A program made the translations under genes and the position numbers. Source: Dryococelus australis (taxonomy: Eukaryota > Arthropoda > Insecta > Phasmatodea > Phasmatidae). Taken from it: a stretch of 64,000 bases of DNA. The stretch is from positions 122,435,838 through 122,499,837 of the forward strand of contig CM057000.1 in assembly GCA_029891345.1 (NCBI GenBank), written 5' to 3'. How positions within the stretch are numbered: the first letter of the stretch is position 1; each line of letters begins with the position of its first letter. Under the pieces are notes generated by a model. That model was given only the letters and a program-made list of their open reading frames with translations, ran no database searches and was not told the DNA's origin. Positions 35,293-47,845 of this stretch are shown piece by piece.

Positions 35293-37477
35293 CAGATAGT
35301 ACTTGTAACCCCAAATTTTGTTCTCGTTAGGAAACCTAAGGCCCACATTGTACAATGATAAGGCACCAAAACGTAGTTGAATCCCCTTGTGTTTCCGACA
35401 TTTAAAATGTCCTTCTCGATACTGGTTTTACATTGTTCGAAGTCCTCCTCAGTAATAAAAAACCAAACTACCCATGAACTTCCATATAGCTTTAAATTAG
35501 TCCTGACGTTCTTCAGGTTCCAGAGTTCTTTAACTAGAGTGGATGCTAACAAGCCCCACTGTTTAATAGCCTTGTCCCAATGTGGCAAACACCCAGCCTA
35601 GCTGTCGCTTGTTCTATTTCAAATGAATTAATCTTTGGGGTTGTGTTTCGACTCCTCCTACTTTAGTGATCTAATTTGAGTGTGAAGCTTATGTTTTATA
35701 ACCTCTTAGCGTTTAGGTCCAACTCACTTCAGTTTATCTAACCCAGACTGGGAGGACACGCAACAATTAAAAACCACGTCCTCTGATTTTCCCTGTCGCA
35801 AGTTACACTGCACTTAGGTTCGGTGCTTAACCATTATTAGACCAAAGGTGTCAAATAGACCCTTACATTTTAACAGTTTATTCAAAAAATGCGTATCTAT
35901 TTAAATAAATGAATATAAATCTTCAAATTTCCCCACAAGAAGTTAACTGAAAATAAACTTCACACTTACTAATACAAGTCACTCGATGTTCTAACATTTT
36001 GTGGCGACAAGGGTAGTTCATAAGTATGCTTCTGGAGACACAATTTTATTCGCAAAGATGCTGCCCATTGAGATAAAAATAATTACGTTTTAGAGTCATG
36101 TTGATTTAACGCTAGATACAGTGAAAGACCAACCTTATGGGGAAAAAATGACTTTCAAATCACTAAAGAAAACATCTTTGCAAATAATAATTCCTTGTTA
36201 AAATGTATTGCATAATATTTTTAGGCAAAAAAATTTGCTTTTAAATACTAGTGATGATAGGTGCAACAATTTTGAGCGATGGATAATCATGACAAAATTA
36301 TTACGTTCGCGAGGCACACTTTATTTGCTCTGTGGCCAGCATGTGAACGCAAGCGCATGCGGCCGAGAGAGAGAGGGAGACACGTGCTTTTTCATTTGCT
36401 AGATAGCAGCTTCACCTCTCATAGGCATGTAGAGGGGGGAAGGTAGGTGCATGGCTGAGAGAGACAGAAAGAGGGTAGAGAGGACACTAGGTCGCCACGC
36501 TGGTTGCTAGGTAACCACTTCCCCTCTTGGCAAGTGTTAACGGGAAGTAGCAAGCCAGACTCGTGCGTGCACATTGCACCATGCCGCAGACAGATGATTT
36601 ATTAGTGTTGGGAAGACAGATAAAGCACCACAGAGCAGTGATAAATGGCGGTGTGCATGACGTATTTCACATCCAGTTACTGAACGTTTGCATAAACAAC
36701 CACCTTAAAAACGATCAAAAGTTTGCAGGAATGTGAGTTGATTTTACTTTATTTAATTTAGAACAAACAGATTGCAACTACCAAAGAGACAATAAAGGGA
36801 ATCTCAAGTTGAAATGTACAAAGTATCTGAGCTGGTCACTTGACCTGTTAGTGAAATATCACAGAGAATTCTACATTGTCCGCATAAAAATAACCAGTTT
36901 CAGCAGTAGCAAAAAAAATTTCCCTTATATGGAAACAAAAATCATTTCTTTGCCACCATGCAGATTTGTAACACTTTATCTCCAGGGATTTCATAAACGA
37001 GCATTTATAAATTTTATTTTCAAAATATTATTATTTATTAAAACAAATGCACACGGGAAAAGATTATATTGATTTTGATTCTTTACTGAATAAGCTTATT
37101 TCATTTTCTCATATGTCTATATACATTCCTCATCAGAAAAATTTTGTTTAACAGGTAATTATTTGTATAAGATGCAACAAAAAAACCTCCTTTTTTTTTT
37201 TTTTATTTTTTTTTTTTTCCCAAATGTAAATTTTATGAGTGGTAGGAGAGACTTTGGCTAAGGTAACAATACCTCTGATGGAAAATACACATTTATTGCA
37301 CCACCATGCATTGTTTAAAATTGTAAGCTGTTAACTGTAATCTGAGCAATTTTGAGTTTTTTTTTTTTACATTCTGCAGTTTTTTATCCTCTAACCACCT
37401 TTTTTAAATAAATATTACCATTTAAGTAATAAACTCAATGTGTATATTCGCCTGCACTCAGAAGTTAGCATAAGGCT
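35293..37477. other. Non-coding apart from a short LTR fragment
   Basis: It contains the LTR-PBS segment at 35769-36035, T-rich runs at 37190-37220 and a GA-rich block near 36365-36480. No exon recognised. Confidence 0.4.
35769..36035 (+). mobile_element. LTR 3' part with primer-binding site (pair member 1)
   Basis: It aligns with 47590-47845: both share AAAACCACG, TTACACTGC, AAAGGTGTC-AATAG-CC, CAGTTTATTCAAAA and CACTTACT/GGTG-ACAAGTC-CTCGATGTTC. Then comes TGGCGACAA at 36002, the usual start of a Ty3/Gypsy primer-binding site, followed by TATGCTTCTGG. A 24-bp indel separates the copies. No gag follows. Confidence 0.6.
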
Positions 37478-39650
37478 TGATGCTTGCCGCTTATACCAGT
37501 TAACTACAAGCGATTACAACTCATCTCACTACAACCCTAGTGTACTACTTCTACACACGTGTTTCAAATCCTGCGCCATTTCGTACACGGAAGTAACGGG
37601 AAGCCACAATCCTGGAGGGCGGCCGGACATGTGGATACGAGGGGTTGCGAAAGACAGCGGCACGTCATCCCCCCCCCCCCCCCCCCGGCTGAGAGCCAAC
37701 AAAACCATCAGCCACCTCGGGCCATGCACGAGCACCACCGAGGATACGCGAAGGCCGAGAGATGACCAGAGGGTGCTCTACCCCCACTCTGGCCTTGCAC
37801 CTGAGGGACGTCACACGCCCTCCCCTGCGGCTGCCATGACACGCGCTGCCTCGCTATGTAAGGCAATGCGCTGCGGTCCTCACCAGTTGATCCTGCAATC
37901 TTCTCCAAGCACCTCGGTGCTGGAGTCTAGACTACTACAAGACCTTCAACAGCCCTTCCAGAGGCTGTTGCCAACGAACTAACAGTTTTCAGCTGCCACC
38001 ATTGATGTCGCTGTTAGACGTCTGCAGCCTCGCTATCGGATGCTTCAGCAATGCCAATAGCTACCAGAAGCTTTCTTTAGCATTATACATACCACACGTA
38101 ATTCTTCTTTGTCTCCTACAGACACCACCATTTAGAGTTAGGTTTGTATTTAAGTAATTTTCTTCAGTTTTCACCTAACTTCCCCACTTAGCTTAGGACC
38201 AAGTCACCTACACCTGGTTACCGTAGGATTACTTCCAACCACCAGTCTGCCTGGCAGGAGAGCACATGTCACCGTGTTTAATAAGTCTTTTAATAAACAC
38301 TGCTTAGTTTCTCTTACCCTCGAGTCTCATACATAGATTAATCTGTCACCAATTACTGGGAGAACTTCAAACTTAGTACCGCCGACCAGAACCGGGAAAT
38401 TATTCTTATTCTGCACTTAGCTACAACTGGAGACTCCCCCTCAGGTGGCTCCAAGTTGAAAAAACACCCATTAGACGACCAGCTATTCTATTCCTACTAA
38501 GTATACAGGTACTGCTGGAGGAATAGAATAGATGAGCTATGACCACTAGTAACACTTCTCAATCATGAAGAGACGGTACATCTTGTATCCCTACCTGGGT
38601 GCTGCACTTAGCTACAACTGGAGACTCCCCCTCAGGTGGCTCCAAGTTGAAAAAACACCCATTAGACGACCAGCTATTCTATTCCTACTAAGTATACAGG
38701 TACTGCTGGAGGAATAGAATAGATGAGCTATGACCACTAGTAACACTTCTCAATCATGGAGAGACGGTACATCTTGTATCCCTACCTGGGTGCTGTGGGG
38801 TTATTTGCTTAGGTGCTACGGTTTGGCCTTGGTTGGGATCGCACACCCAGTAATAGTTTTGGCAACCCACACTGCTCCAACGCTTCTGATCAGCACTGGA
38901 GCTGGTGTTTGCAAGACTGTTGCCAAGCAACGCAAAGTTAGGGCTATCCACGTCCGTGGTACGTATCTCGAGTTCTCCGTAATTACACCCGCTCTATGCC
39001 ATTCAAGGTGAGGCACGGCGCCAGGAGAGAGGATCAAAGAGTTGCGTGCCTTGCTGCCAGACAACTGGCTGGTCTAACCCCACTTACAGCTAGCAGAGAG
39101 CCGAACGAGATTGTGCTGCCGTATTTCAGTCACTGGCACCACCTACGACGACTGCCGTTAACCCAGTTATTTTCCCATCAGCGCCACTACATACACACCC
39201 AACCTGTCATCCAGTGGTAAGAGGGTTACTGAACAAAACCGAGGACCAGCTAGGCATTTCTAACAGTAACTTCTGGAGCAGGGTATCAGAGGACTGGAAT
39301 GGCGAATTCTGCGTTTTCAAGTCGTTCCCTTGCTACCACCCGAGCTGAAGATGAGCGACGTAATCAGCTATATCCCACTACCCCTCGCCCGCAAACCGAC
39401 AAGGCACCAACCTAGCACCTCCCGCCCATCATCGACTACGACTAGCTCCAAAACGAGTTGCCAAGCCAGACCCATCCAAGGGACTGGTCAATCGTAAAAT
39501 CGAGAACGTTGTACCAACTCGTAAGGCCACGTGCCCGACTACTATATCCAGCCGTAAGTAAGTCTAAGCTAAACCCGTACGCACAACCGACCTAAGTGGA
39601 ACCAAAGCCACACGACCGTGATCCAGCCTTAGCTAATCAGACATTCAATT
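37478..39650 (+). mobile_element. Long-LTR element, copy B: LTR and internal region
   Basis: The LTR-like part starts at 37478 with TGATGCTTGCCGCTTATACC, has the reversed shared motif CTGAGAGCCAACAA at 37689 and AATAAA near 38293, and ends near 38356 before TGGGAGAAC. It is the inverted relative of copy A. The internal region carries CCGGGAAATTATTCTTA, similar to copy G, a 191-bp tandem duplication, then sequence to about 39650 with only broken frames (for example RRNQLYPTTPRPQTDKAPT before a stop). The 180-codon frame at 37440-37982 lies across the LTR start and is not taken as a gene. Confidence 0.6.
38411..38792 (+). repeat. 191-bp tandem duplication, two copies
   Basis: Unit 1 is 38411-38601 and unit 2 is 38602-38792. 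They are almost identical: one difference was noted by eye (CATGAAGAG against CATGGAGAG). It lies in the 5' internal region of copy B. Confidence 0.9.
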
Positions 39651-40546
39651 AACAAAATACCCGAGTTGTTTTTGAAACCAACAAATATACACATCACAAC
39701 GTAAATACTTTGTCGCTCGCACTTCATGGTCATGGGAAATAGTGGACCAAAACACACAACAAACCCTTTTATAAGGTGGCAGACACATGTCAGTATTTGA
39801 TTTCATGAGGAGGCACTTTTAAGAAGGCACGTATAACGAACTATATTTAATGAAATACATATGCAAATACAAAAATTACTATCTCTGTGTATAACATTCG
39901 ACACCACAAGTAAGGAACTCTCGCATATAGATAAATTATGATGGAAGAGCGCTCAAAGGCAATGGCATTCACCAAGCAGGTGGAGACATTTAACGTAACT
40001 ATGATCTACCATAACATTTCTAAATGTTTTTAAAGCCCTTGCTCTATAACTAAAAATTGTTCAATTTTCTAAGATCAAAATTAAAATCATAAATGTTGTA
40101 AGTATCATTAAATTTATCAATTATAATTTTTAATGCAGAGGATGGGAGGAATACCCAGAGTTTTATATTTTTAGTAAGCTATGTAGGCTACTATATTTTC
40201 TTAAGTGAGCTTCCTACATAGCAAATCGGCATCATTTCAAGCCATTTTATGACAATTATTTTTTAGAGTGAAGATGTAGGTGCGTACTTTGTAACTACTG
40301 TCGAGAAGATATTTTGTTGGATTATAAATAAGGCTTTTAAAAATTACCAATTCCGCGAAAATTTGCTACATAGAAAGTTCTTTTTATAATGAATCTTCTT
40401 TTGCAAAACAATAGTTTTATCACAAGTAACAAAGCTGTATCTTGTGTGAATAAAATGATGTATTAGAACCCTAAAGTCATGGCTAAGAATACCAAGGAAA
40501 CAAAATTAATGCGAAGCAATTTTTTGCAGTTTCACACTCCTGGTAG
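39651..40546. other. Non-coding, nothing recognised
   Basis: AT-rich; no exon, RNA gene or element end supported. Confidence 0.4.
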
Positions 40547-40744
40547 GTGCTGCATTCTCGGCTTTGTCTGCGTCAGCTGTGGGAGTCTGGTCGTGGGGGA
40601 AGCGGAGTGGGACGAGCGCTGACCGGGGTGTCGAGAGCAGGCACAGGAGGGGAAGTTAGACCAGTGGGGAAACAAGGGATGGAAGAATCCCTGGCTCTGA
40701 CCGTGCGCTGCAGTCTTAAGACCACCGGGCTAGGGGGGGGGGGG
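40547..40744 (+). CDS. GC-rich exon-like segment, uncertain
   Basis: A GC-rich island in AT-rich DNA. After CTCCTGGTAG, 66 codons are open and end at a G-run directly before GTAAGT (donor GT at 40745). The product would be Gly/Arg-rich (LWESGRGGSGVGRALTGVSR, MEESLALTVRCSLKTTGLGG). Another possible acceptor is CTTTGTCTGCGTCAG inside it. The strong donor is the best argument. Neither homology nor a partner exon was found, and the frame choice is not proven. Confidence 0.3.
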
Positions 40745-42996
40745 GTAAGTTGCTGTTTAGTGTCTTGGATTGAAGAGGTTGTCAAGTCTTCGTGCATGAT
40801 TTTTTTTTGTCATTATGGATGGCACGAGCAAAGACTGGAGATTTGGGAAGGAAAAAAAAAAACAAATGTTTCTTAAGCCGCCCCCACATGATACCCAATT
40901 TCTGCTACCTTCTGTTATACCCATGGGCACAACATAAGGCATAAAAGTTTCTGTTGCAGAAGAGAAGAAAGAATCCATCAGTTCAGACCCAAACGTTACC
41001 TAAAGTGCTAACAGAAAACTGTAAATGGTAGTCAAAAACAACTTGCAAATGGCAGACATTCAGCCGTTGGCAGGGGTTCAAATGCAAAAAATATTATATA
41101 TAGGTGTTTTGTGGTACATCCAAAAAGTATGATTATTATTTTTTTCCCTGAACACTGCATTTATTTAAGTTTGCATAAAACTATTAATGTAACGAAAATG
41201 GTATGCTTATGTATAAAAGCAAGGTAATGTATTACCATTTATGTACAGCTGGCATTTATGAGATTAATTAAAACATTATTAAATTATTTAAATATGTATC
41301 TTTAGCAGGCATAATAATTAAGCTTGTGCTTTCTGTAGTTAAACAAGCTTGTACGGTTAGGAGACTAAAAGAAGGCAAAAATATCACAATACCATTGATA
41401 AAGCTTTTATGCAAGTGGATTAACATCAATCATGCTACACAGATTAAATTACACTTTTACACCTCTCGTTTGCAAGTTGTATGTGCAACTCAGTTTGTTG
41501 TTTATAATTTATGTCTTTGTTTGAAAATGTTTATTTCTAACATTTCTTTGTATAAAATCTATAATACGCAAATAACTTCTCAGTGCAATTGACTGCCTGT
41601 GGTTATTTTTATTTAGCTTTGGTTTATATTATTTGTTTGTATTATTTGCTTTGAGACAAAGATATTCTAAAATAAGCATTTTCTGGCATTAACTTCAATT
41701 ATAAACCGCAATAATGTACCACGTAAAATAACTAAAAAAAATGTTGTTACACAGTGGAGTTTTGAACTCTAAAACCTAAAATTATGCAGTGCGAACCTGC
41801 ACACCAAAACATTGAGCTACGGACACAACTTCCAAACTACATAGTTATCAGGTATGTGTAAAGTTGTGTTTATTGTTTTATTATGACTGTGAGTGTTAAC
41901 TATTAAGTTTCATTTTATACATAAACACGTTTTACAGAACCCGTAATTGTTTCATAAATTGATCTATATACGACTCAAGTTTGTTACTCTGGTATCCGTC
42001 ATCTTGTGTGTCGCAGCTCTGTATGTATAGCAGAAAATTAGAACTCGTTCTGTTACCGCTTTGGGCGTGCTCATAGGTACGGAAACTGTTATACCCAGAG
42101 CGAGATTCCTCCTGAAGGGGCTGGATTGTAACCTACACGGGAACAGAAATGCTATTTTATTTTAACTGTCTGTTACCAGAAATCATTGATTTTAGATATG
42201 CAAGACAGCTGCCAATACGGGACCCAGACAACATCATAAATGCCCAAAAAATGTTGTCACTGAAGACGACAAAAAGTAAGAAGAATTCAGTCAAGCAAAT
42301 TACTTGAAGATTTGGGCCAGTTTTTGCTAACTTTCTACTATCATATATTCTGCATCTCATTCATAGGACCTACTTAATGTATATCTCAATGGAGTTGGGT
42401 AAGTGAACAAACAGAAACATTTTCTGTAATAGAACATGCAGAATTGTAAGGCATTTAAATTTGATAACATAAATTTTATGATCTCGGTATCCATGTTTGG
42501 AAATGTACAAAGCTTGGGTTAGTGCCATATTTCAGTGCCATTACTGGCCAGTGGTTGGAGATGGTGATTTATTGTGAAAATATTTAGTGATATGGTATTA
42601 CTAAAATTCTATCACTTTACCTAGGCTGTTAGATGTAGTTTTTTACGCAGCTTAGTTGTTTTTGGGCGAATCACGCATGTTTACTCTTAGAGTGCCATCT
42701 GGAAGTAGTTTCTCTCACACATGGCAGGCACTAATGAAAGAAAGCAACAGATGTTTACATATAGTAATGAAGAGTCGTCAGAGCTCAAAATTTTTACGAT
42801 AAGGTTCATCTGTGGCCATAGTGTTTCTTGTCAGTTACTAGCTAAAGAATTTATCGCTGTTGTTACCACTAAACTTCAAAGCGAAAGTACAACAATTCAG
42901 TACTGTACATGTCTAACTGTTACTGTCACAATGTAAATTAACAAGCCGAAACTTAAAAGGAATAATAATCAACAATTAAAAGTAAAAATTGAAAAA
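40745..42996. other. Non-coding; tRNA-like sequence at 41751-41826
   Basis: Apart from the tRNA-like block nothing is recognised. Confidence 0.4.
41751..41826 (-). other. Degenerate tRNA-like sequence (tRNA pseudogene or SINE head)
   Basis: On the minus strand a 76-nt block has an A-box-like TAGCTCAATGTTTTGG, a perfect 5-bp anticodon stem TGCAG/CTGCA with a 7-nt loop GTTCGCA, and a B-box-like AGTTCAAAACT with a 4/5 T-stem. The acceptor arms do not pair and position 37 is C, so a working tRNA is unlikely. Confidence 0.4.
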
Positions 42997-43139
42997 AGTG
43001 AGTGAGAGAGTGCGAGAGTGAGTGAGAGTGTGAGTGAGTGTGCGAGCGAGTGTGTGAGCAAGTGCGAGTGAGTGTGTGAGAGCGCAAGTGAGTGAGAGTG
43101 CGAGTGAGTGTGAGAGAGTGAGAGTGAGCGAGCGTGTGT
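42997..43139. repeat. GAGT/GTGA-type microsatellite, imperfect
   Basis: About 140 bp of (GA)GTGA-rich sequence followed by a T-rich run. Confidence 0.9.
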
Positions 43140-43660
43140 TTTTTTTTATTTTTATTATTTTTTTATTATTATTTTTTAAACCAGTGTAGTTCAAGTTTAT
43201 GCTGACTAGAATTTTTACGAATGTATGTTTGCGAGTATGCATGTTAATATTGTGTGTAAATTATGTAATTGTTTTGAGGTTTTTTTTATAAAATGTACAT
43301 TATAACTACTGTATTGTATTTGTATTGTTTTTATAGTGTATTGTTTGACTTTTAACATGTGTTGATTTTTCACAGCATGTCTGGAGAAATCATGATTATT
43401 GTTCAATTTTATGTTCACTTTATTGATGTTGTCTTTTTATTATTTGATTTTTCCGCTACCGATAAGTCGTGATTAAGATTTATGTACATTAGAATTACTG
43501 CGTTGTGATTGTATTTGTTGTTGTTATGTTATTTCATGAAAAACTTATTGAAGCTTCTGCATATTACTGCAGCATTCACTATGTCAGTTTATCATCAGTG
43601 TCTTTATTAAGAGGTCATTTGTCTTTGCAGCTTTTAAAAAAGTCTGCACTATCAGTGATT
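43140..43660. other. AT-rich spacer, nothing recognised
   Basis: T-rich, non-coding sequence between two tandem repeat arrays. Confidence 0.5.
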
Positions 43661-43842
43661 ATCTGTGACTACCCGTGACTACTTGCAACTACCCATGACT
43701 ACCAGTAACTACTTGCAACTACCCATGACAACTTGTGACTACCTGTGAATACTTGTGACTACCTGTGACTACTTTCGACTACCTGTGACTACTTTCGACT
43801 ACTTGCAACTACTTGCGACTGGACTACCTACGACTACTTGCG
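43661..43842. repeat. Minisatellite, ~10-bp unit GTGACTACYT
   Basis: About 18 imperfect units such as TGTGACTACC, TGCAACTACC and TTCGACTACC. Confidence 0.85.
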
Positions 43843-43857
43843 AATTTATAATATTAA

Positions 43858-44185
43858 GATCCACCGAGCCACTGCAGCCCTAATTGATATATTTTTATCT
43901 ACTGAGCCACTGCAACCCCACTTGAGATTGCTCTAGCCACTGAGCCACTGCGTCCCCACTTGGGATCACTCTAGCCACTGGGCCACTGCTTCTCGACTTG
44001 ATATATTTCTATCCACTGAGACACTGTGGCCCCACTTGAGTGTGTTCTAGCCACTGGACCACTGTCGCCCCACGTGGGATTGCTCTAGTCACTGAGCCAC
44101 TGCAGCCCCACTTGGGATCGCTCTGGCCACTGTGGCCCCACTTGGCATACTCTACCCACTGGGCCTCTGAGGTCCCACTTGAAAT
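43858..44185. repeat. Minisatellite, ~40-bp unit
   Basis: About eight imperfect units built on CTAGCCACTGAGCCACTGC then CCCCACTTGGGATCGCT. It begins 15 bp after the preceding array. Confidence 0.85.
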
Positions 44186-47100
44186 AGCCTATGTCCATCT
44201 GGAAGAATATAGCTTTATAACAGTGTAAGAATTACAAGTATCGACCCCGTAGTTTTGGTAGAAAATGCTTAAAATGCAGCCAAGTAGCTAATTTTTCTCA
44301 GATTTGGTTTACAAATTTTGAAATTTCTCAAGGACTCTTTTTTTCTTTTTGAATTTAACATGGTCTATAATCATCTGGAAGTATGTAGCTTTCTAATAGT
44401 ATTAGTATAGGTTTGCTACTCCTTGTTTTTCTCATCACAGTTATCAGGCATATACTGTATGCGTAATATTATTGCTTAATGTTAAAAGAAAAGTAGTATT
44501 TTGGGGTTTAAAATAAATTGACAACAATTTAAAAGTGATTTCATATGTAGTTCCAAACCAACATCGTTGATGTTATTTTTTCTGTGACACTCTAGAAAGC
44601 TCTTCTATCTAAATGTGTAATATTACATTTTATTATTCGATTTTCAAAGCTTTTAAAATTAATATATTGAGTGATTATTTGTTTAAGAATGAATAAATAG
44701 TCTTGATACGATCTCGTGCATTTTTAATTCAAATTTAATGCACTCAGACAAATATGTGTGACATTATATTATACTGATGCTTTAGTATATTGAAGAAAAT
44801 AAGCCAAAGTATCCAAATCTTAACTTCTGACAACAATGTAAAGACTAATGATTTTTTTTTCTGAGATCAAAATTAATGTGTCATATCAGATTGTGGAGTT
44901 TAGCTTGTTGCCATATGAGTCCACGAAATTTCTGGGTGTCTAATCATGATATGTACAAAATTCGTTATTATACCTTTTTAATTCATCTTGATACCTTGTT
45001 TCCAAGTTTGTTTCCTCTTCCAATATAGCATTAGTTGTTTAAAGTTTGTACTCAAATTTAGGTAGGAAACAACATTTCAGCTTTGAATTCACATTTTTTT
45101 CTATGCACTTTAGGTATTGCATGGCAGTGAATAATGTTGTTCTTGTGTCCCCTCCCCTTTGGTTACGTATTTTTAAACCATGAAGTTTTAAATATCACGT
45201 CAGCTTCTTTACCCGCGTAAATGTCTCTAGATTAAACATTTCATCTTTCAGTAACCCATGCAAAAGTGAATATTGTTTGGCATGACAGTGTGTCTTAGTT
45301 AAAATAATTTTTGATAGGAATTCATAGCAAGGTGTTCCCTTATTTTACATGGTAAGCTGAGGGTGGATTTATGACTATAGGCTCAAATTTATGAAGTTTA
45401 TTAAATGTGCTTTGTTTCATAGAAATATCAGACACTTCAGTATTGTAACTTAAAATTTTATGCAGAAAATACAGCACCTAGCATAACCTAGTGAAAGTTT
45501 CGGACCACTCGCGCTGTCTCATGCGGAGAAGAAAATCCCAGGAGTTTGTACCTCACGATGAGGGACGACGGCGATGACCTTGGGGTTGGGGTGTTGTGGC
45601 CAAACGTACCACCTGCCAATCAGGCCTCAAATGCCAACGCGCAACCAGATGCGTGCATCTTCCCCTCTCACGTCTGCGTGGCTTCTCCCACCCCTAGCAA
45701 ACCAACCATGAAGTTGACGAGATAGGGCACGCCCAGTTATCCCCAAAAACATCCGCTCTCCCGCCACTGGCTGTGTTTGAGCTATATAGGGAAAGCCCAT
45801 AAGTAAGATACATATTTACGTGTGCAGCAATTCTGCTAGCTAATACTTTCTATTCAGCCTCTGATCATCGAACCTTTACCCTTTAGATCTTGTCATTTTG
45901 TGTTATGTGATGCTTTTCCTCCCCTTCCACATCAATGGATACTTGGCGAAAATAAATGGTTAGTTTTGATTAAAAAAACACATTTTTTGTGCTGAAATCA
46001 TCTTTAAGACAATTCATATTCATGTTAACATGCTGTAATATCACATAGGTTCATTCGATGCTGCGGGTAATTTATAAATAGCCTCGTTGTCTGTGCTAAA
46101 TTTAAGCAACTCGACTTTGCCTATAACATATCAAGCAGAAGGCACTTTTCATTGTGAAATACTGTATTATTATAAATTTTAAAGTGATAAACCAACATGG
46201 GTGCTGTTACAGGGTAAAAAATAGTTGGACGGCTCATAACAATGGTGAAATTGGGTGTTTTCTTTGGTGGTGTCTCAAGATTATTCACTTGAACATATCA
46301 TTACAGTTGTTGTCAACATTTTTAGTATGTTAACTGGGTTCTGGGGATATTCCAATCTTGGCAGCAGCTTTCTTTAATGTAAAAATGCTTGTGTGCTGAT
46401 GCTGTCGTGATTTATGAATCCCCAGTTATTCTGCAGCAAAATGGTTAATTTGTACAACAATCTCACCAGAGTTTTGTATACAAGAATAATTTTTTATTTT
46501 TAAGGCATACAGAATTTAACACATCATAAATGTATACATATAAACACTTTACAAACTTTGTTCTTCAGTCTATTTTTCACATTATATATATATATGATTT
46601 GATTACAAAAGTTTTATATTTAGGTATAAAAAATAAGCATAAATACACAGCACCCTGAGTAGCCAGAACTATCTGACCCTAACTACATGTATTTATAATG
46701 GAAATACAGATTTGTATGCTCACCATAAAGTTGGCTGTGATTTTGGAAAACTAGTCTCCTGGCTAAGCATTGCATTATGCTGTAAGTTTTGTACTTGAGG
46801 CGACTGATTTTATATAATTGAGTAGATGAGAGTTCTGACATGTACATCAATAAAATACAATTTATAACCATATTAGACTTCATGTGGGGGATAATGAAAT
46901 CTGTTCATAATTTTGAATAAAGTTTAATTATTAATAAACAATAAAATGGGAGTTTTGTAAAAAATATTACTGTATTAGTTAAACTGTATGTAATACATTA
47001 AAAACCATTTAACATATACTCGTTTGGATCAATAATATAACATCACAAAATACTGTATATAACCAATTGCAATCTGACACTGAATGCAAGCCGACCCAAA

Positions 47101-47589
47101 ACTGTCAAACCCTCTGTCTCAACATAAAAATGTGACAGAATGCAAGCCAAATTTTGAATGTCTCACACGCACTCGATCAGCTGAGAGTACATGGATAGCT
47201 TATAGACAGGTAGTGTGTTCACATATGTCGAGACGGAGAAGGGGAAGCTTTAGTGGCGGGAGGAGTTTAAACAACGTACCGTTCCACTTCCAAACCAGTC
47301 AGCACCCAGAGGGAGGATGCAAGGATGCCATGCTGGTTGCTCTAGGCCTCCAGCTCCCACCCTGCAAGCCGTGTAAGGGAGAAAATAGTACCACACAGGA
47401 CAGCCGAAGCTTACGCAATCCATGCCGCATATTTACAGCGATCTTTACATTGGCGACACCGTGCTCGCATGGCAAATGTATATTTTAAGTAATTAATTAT
47501 ATTTTACTACTTAAAATGAGTGATTTTGAGACAGATGAATAAATAAGGCAATTAAAATGTATTTCTTTACAGCCTTCAATTTCTAATCA
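44186..47589. other. Non-coding; one GC-rich block with TATA at 45480-45860
   Basis: A GC-rich block contains a 55-codon frame (45558-45725) and, downstream, GCTATATAGGGAAAG (45781). It may be a promoter or a solo LTR. A short duplicated ATCTGGAAG-AT-TAGCTTT segment lies at 44199 and 44377. The 134-codon frame at 47084-47488 has no recognisable motif. Confidence 0.35.
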
Positions 47590-47845
47590 TTCAAAACCAC
47601 GTTACACTGCGACCAGGCTCTGTGCTCATACATTGTTGAACAAAAGGTGTCGAATAGGCCTTTAAAGGATATCAGTTTATTCAAAAGAGGTGTGTCTATT
47701 GAAATAAATTAATATAAATCCTCCAATCTCCCCTCAAGAAGTTACTGAAAATGAACTTTGCACTTGGTGACAAGTCGCTCGATGTTCAAACAATATTTGG
47801 CGACAAAAGGGGGTCAAGTATATGCTTCTGGGCATATAACTTCAT
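47590..47845 (+). mobile_element. LTR 3' part with primer-binding site (pair member 2)
   Basis: Same repeat and orientation as 35769-36035, ending at TTTGGCGACAAAAGG (TGGCGAC at 47798) and TATGCTTCTGG. AATAAATTAATATAAATCC is the likely polyadenylation region. The adjoining left sequence to about 47400 may be the rest of the LTR. No coding part follows. Confidence 0.6.

Noticed and set aside
37440-37982. 180-codon plus-strand frame
   Set aside because: It lies over the start of long-LTR copy B, and copy A gives a related but interrupted frame in the other orientation; GC-rich repeat, not a gene.
42976-43242. Minus-strand Leu/Thr/Ser-rich frame
   Set aside because: Translation of the GAGT microsatellite.
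47084-47488. 134-codon plus-strand frame
   Set aside because: No recognisable domain; may be the upper part of the LTR ending at 47797.
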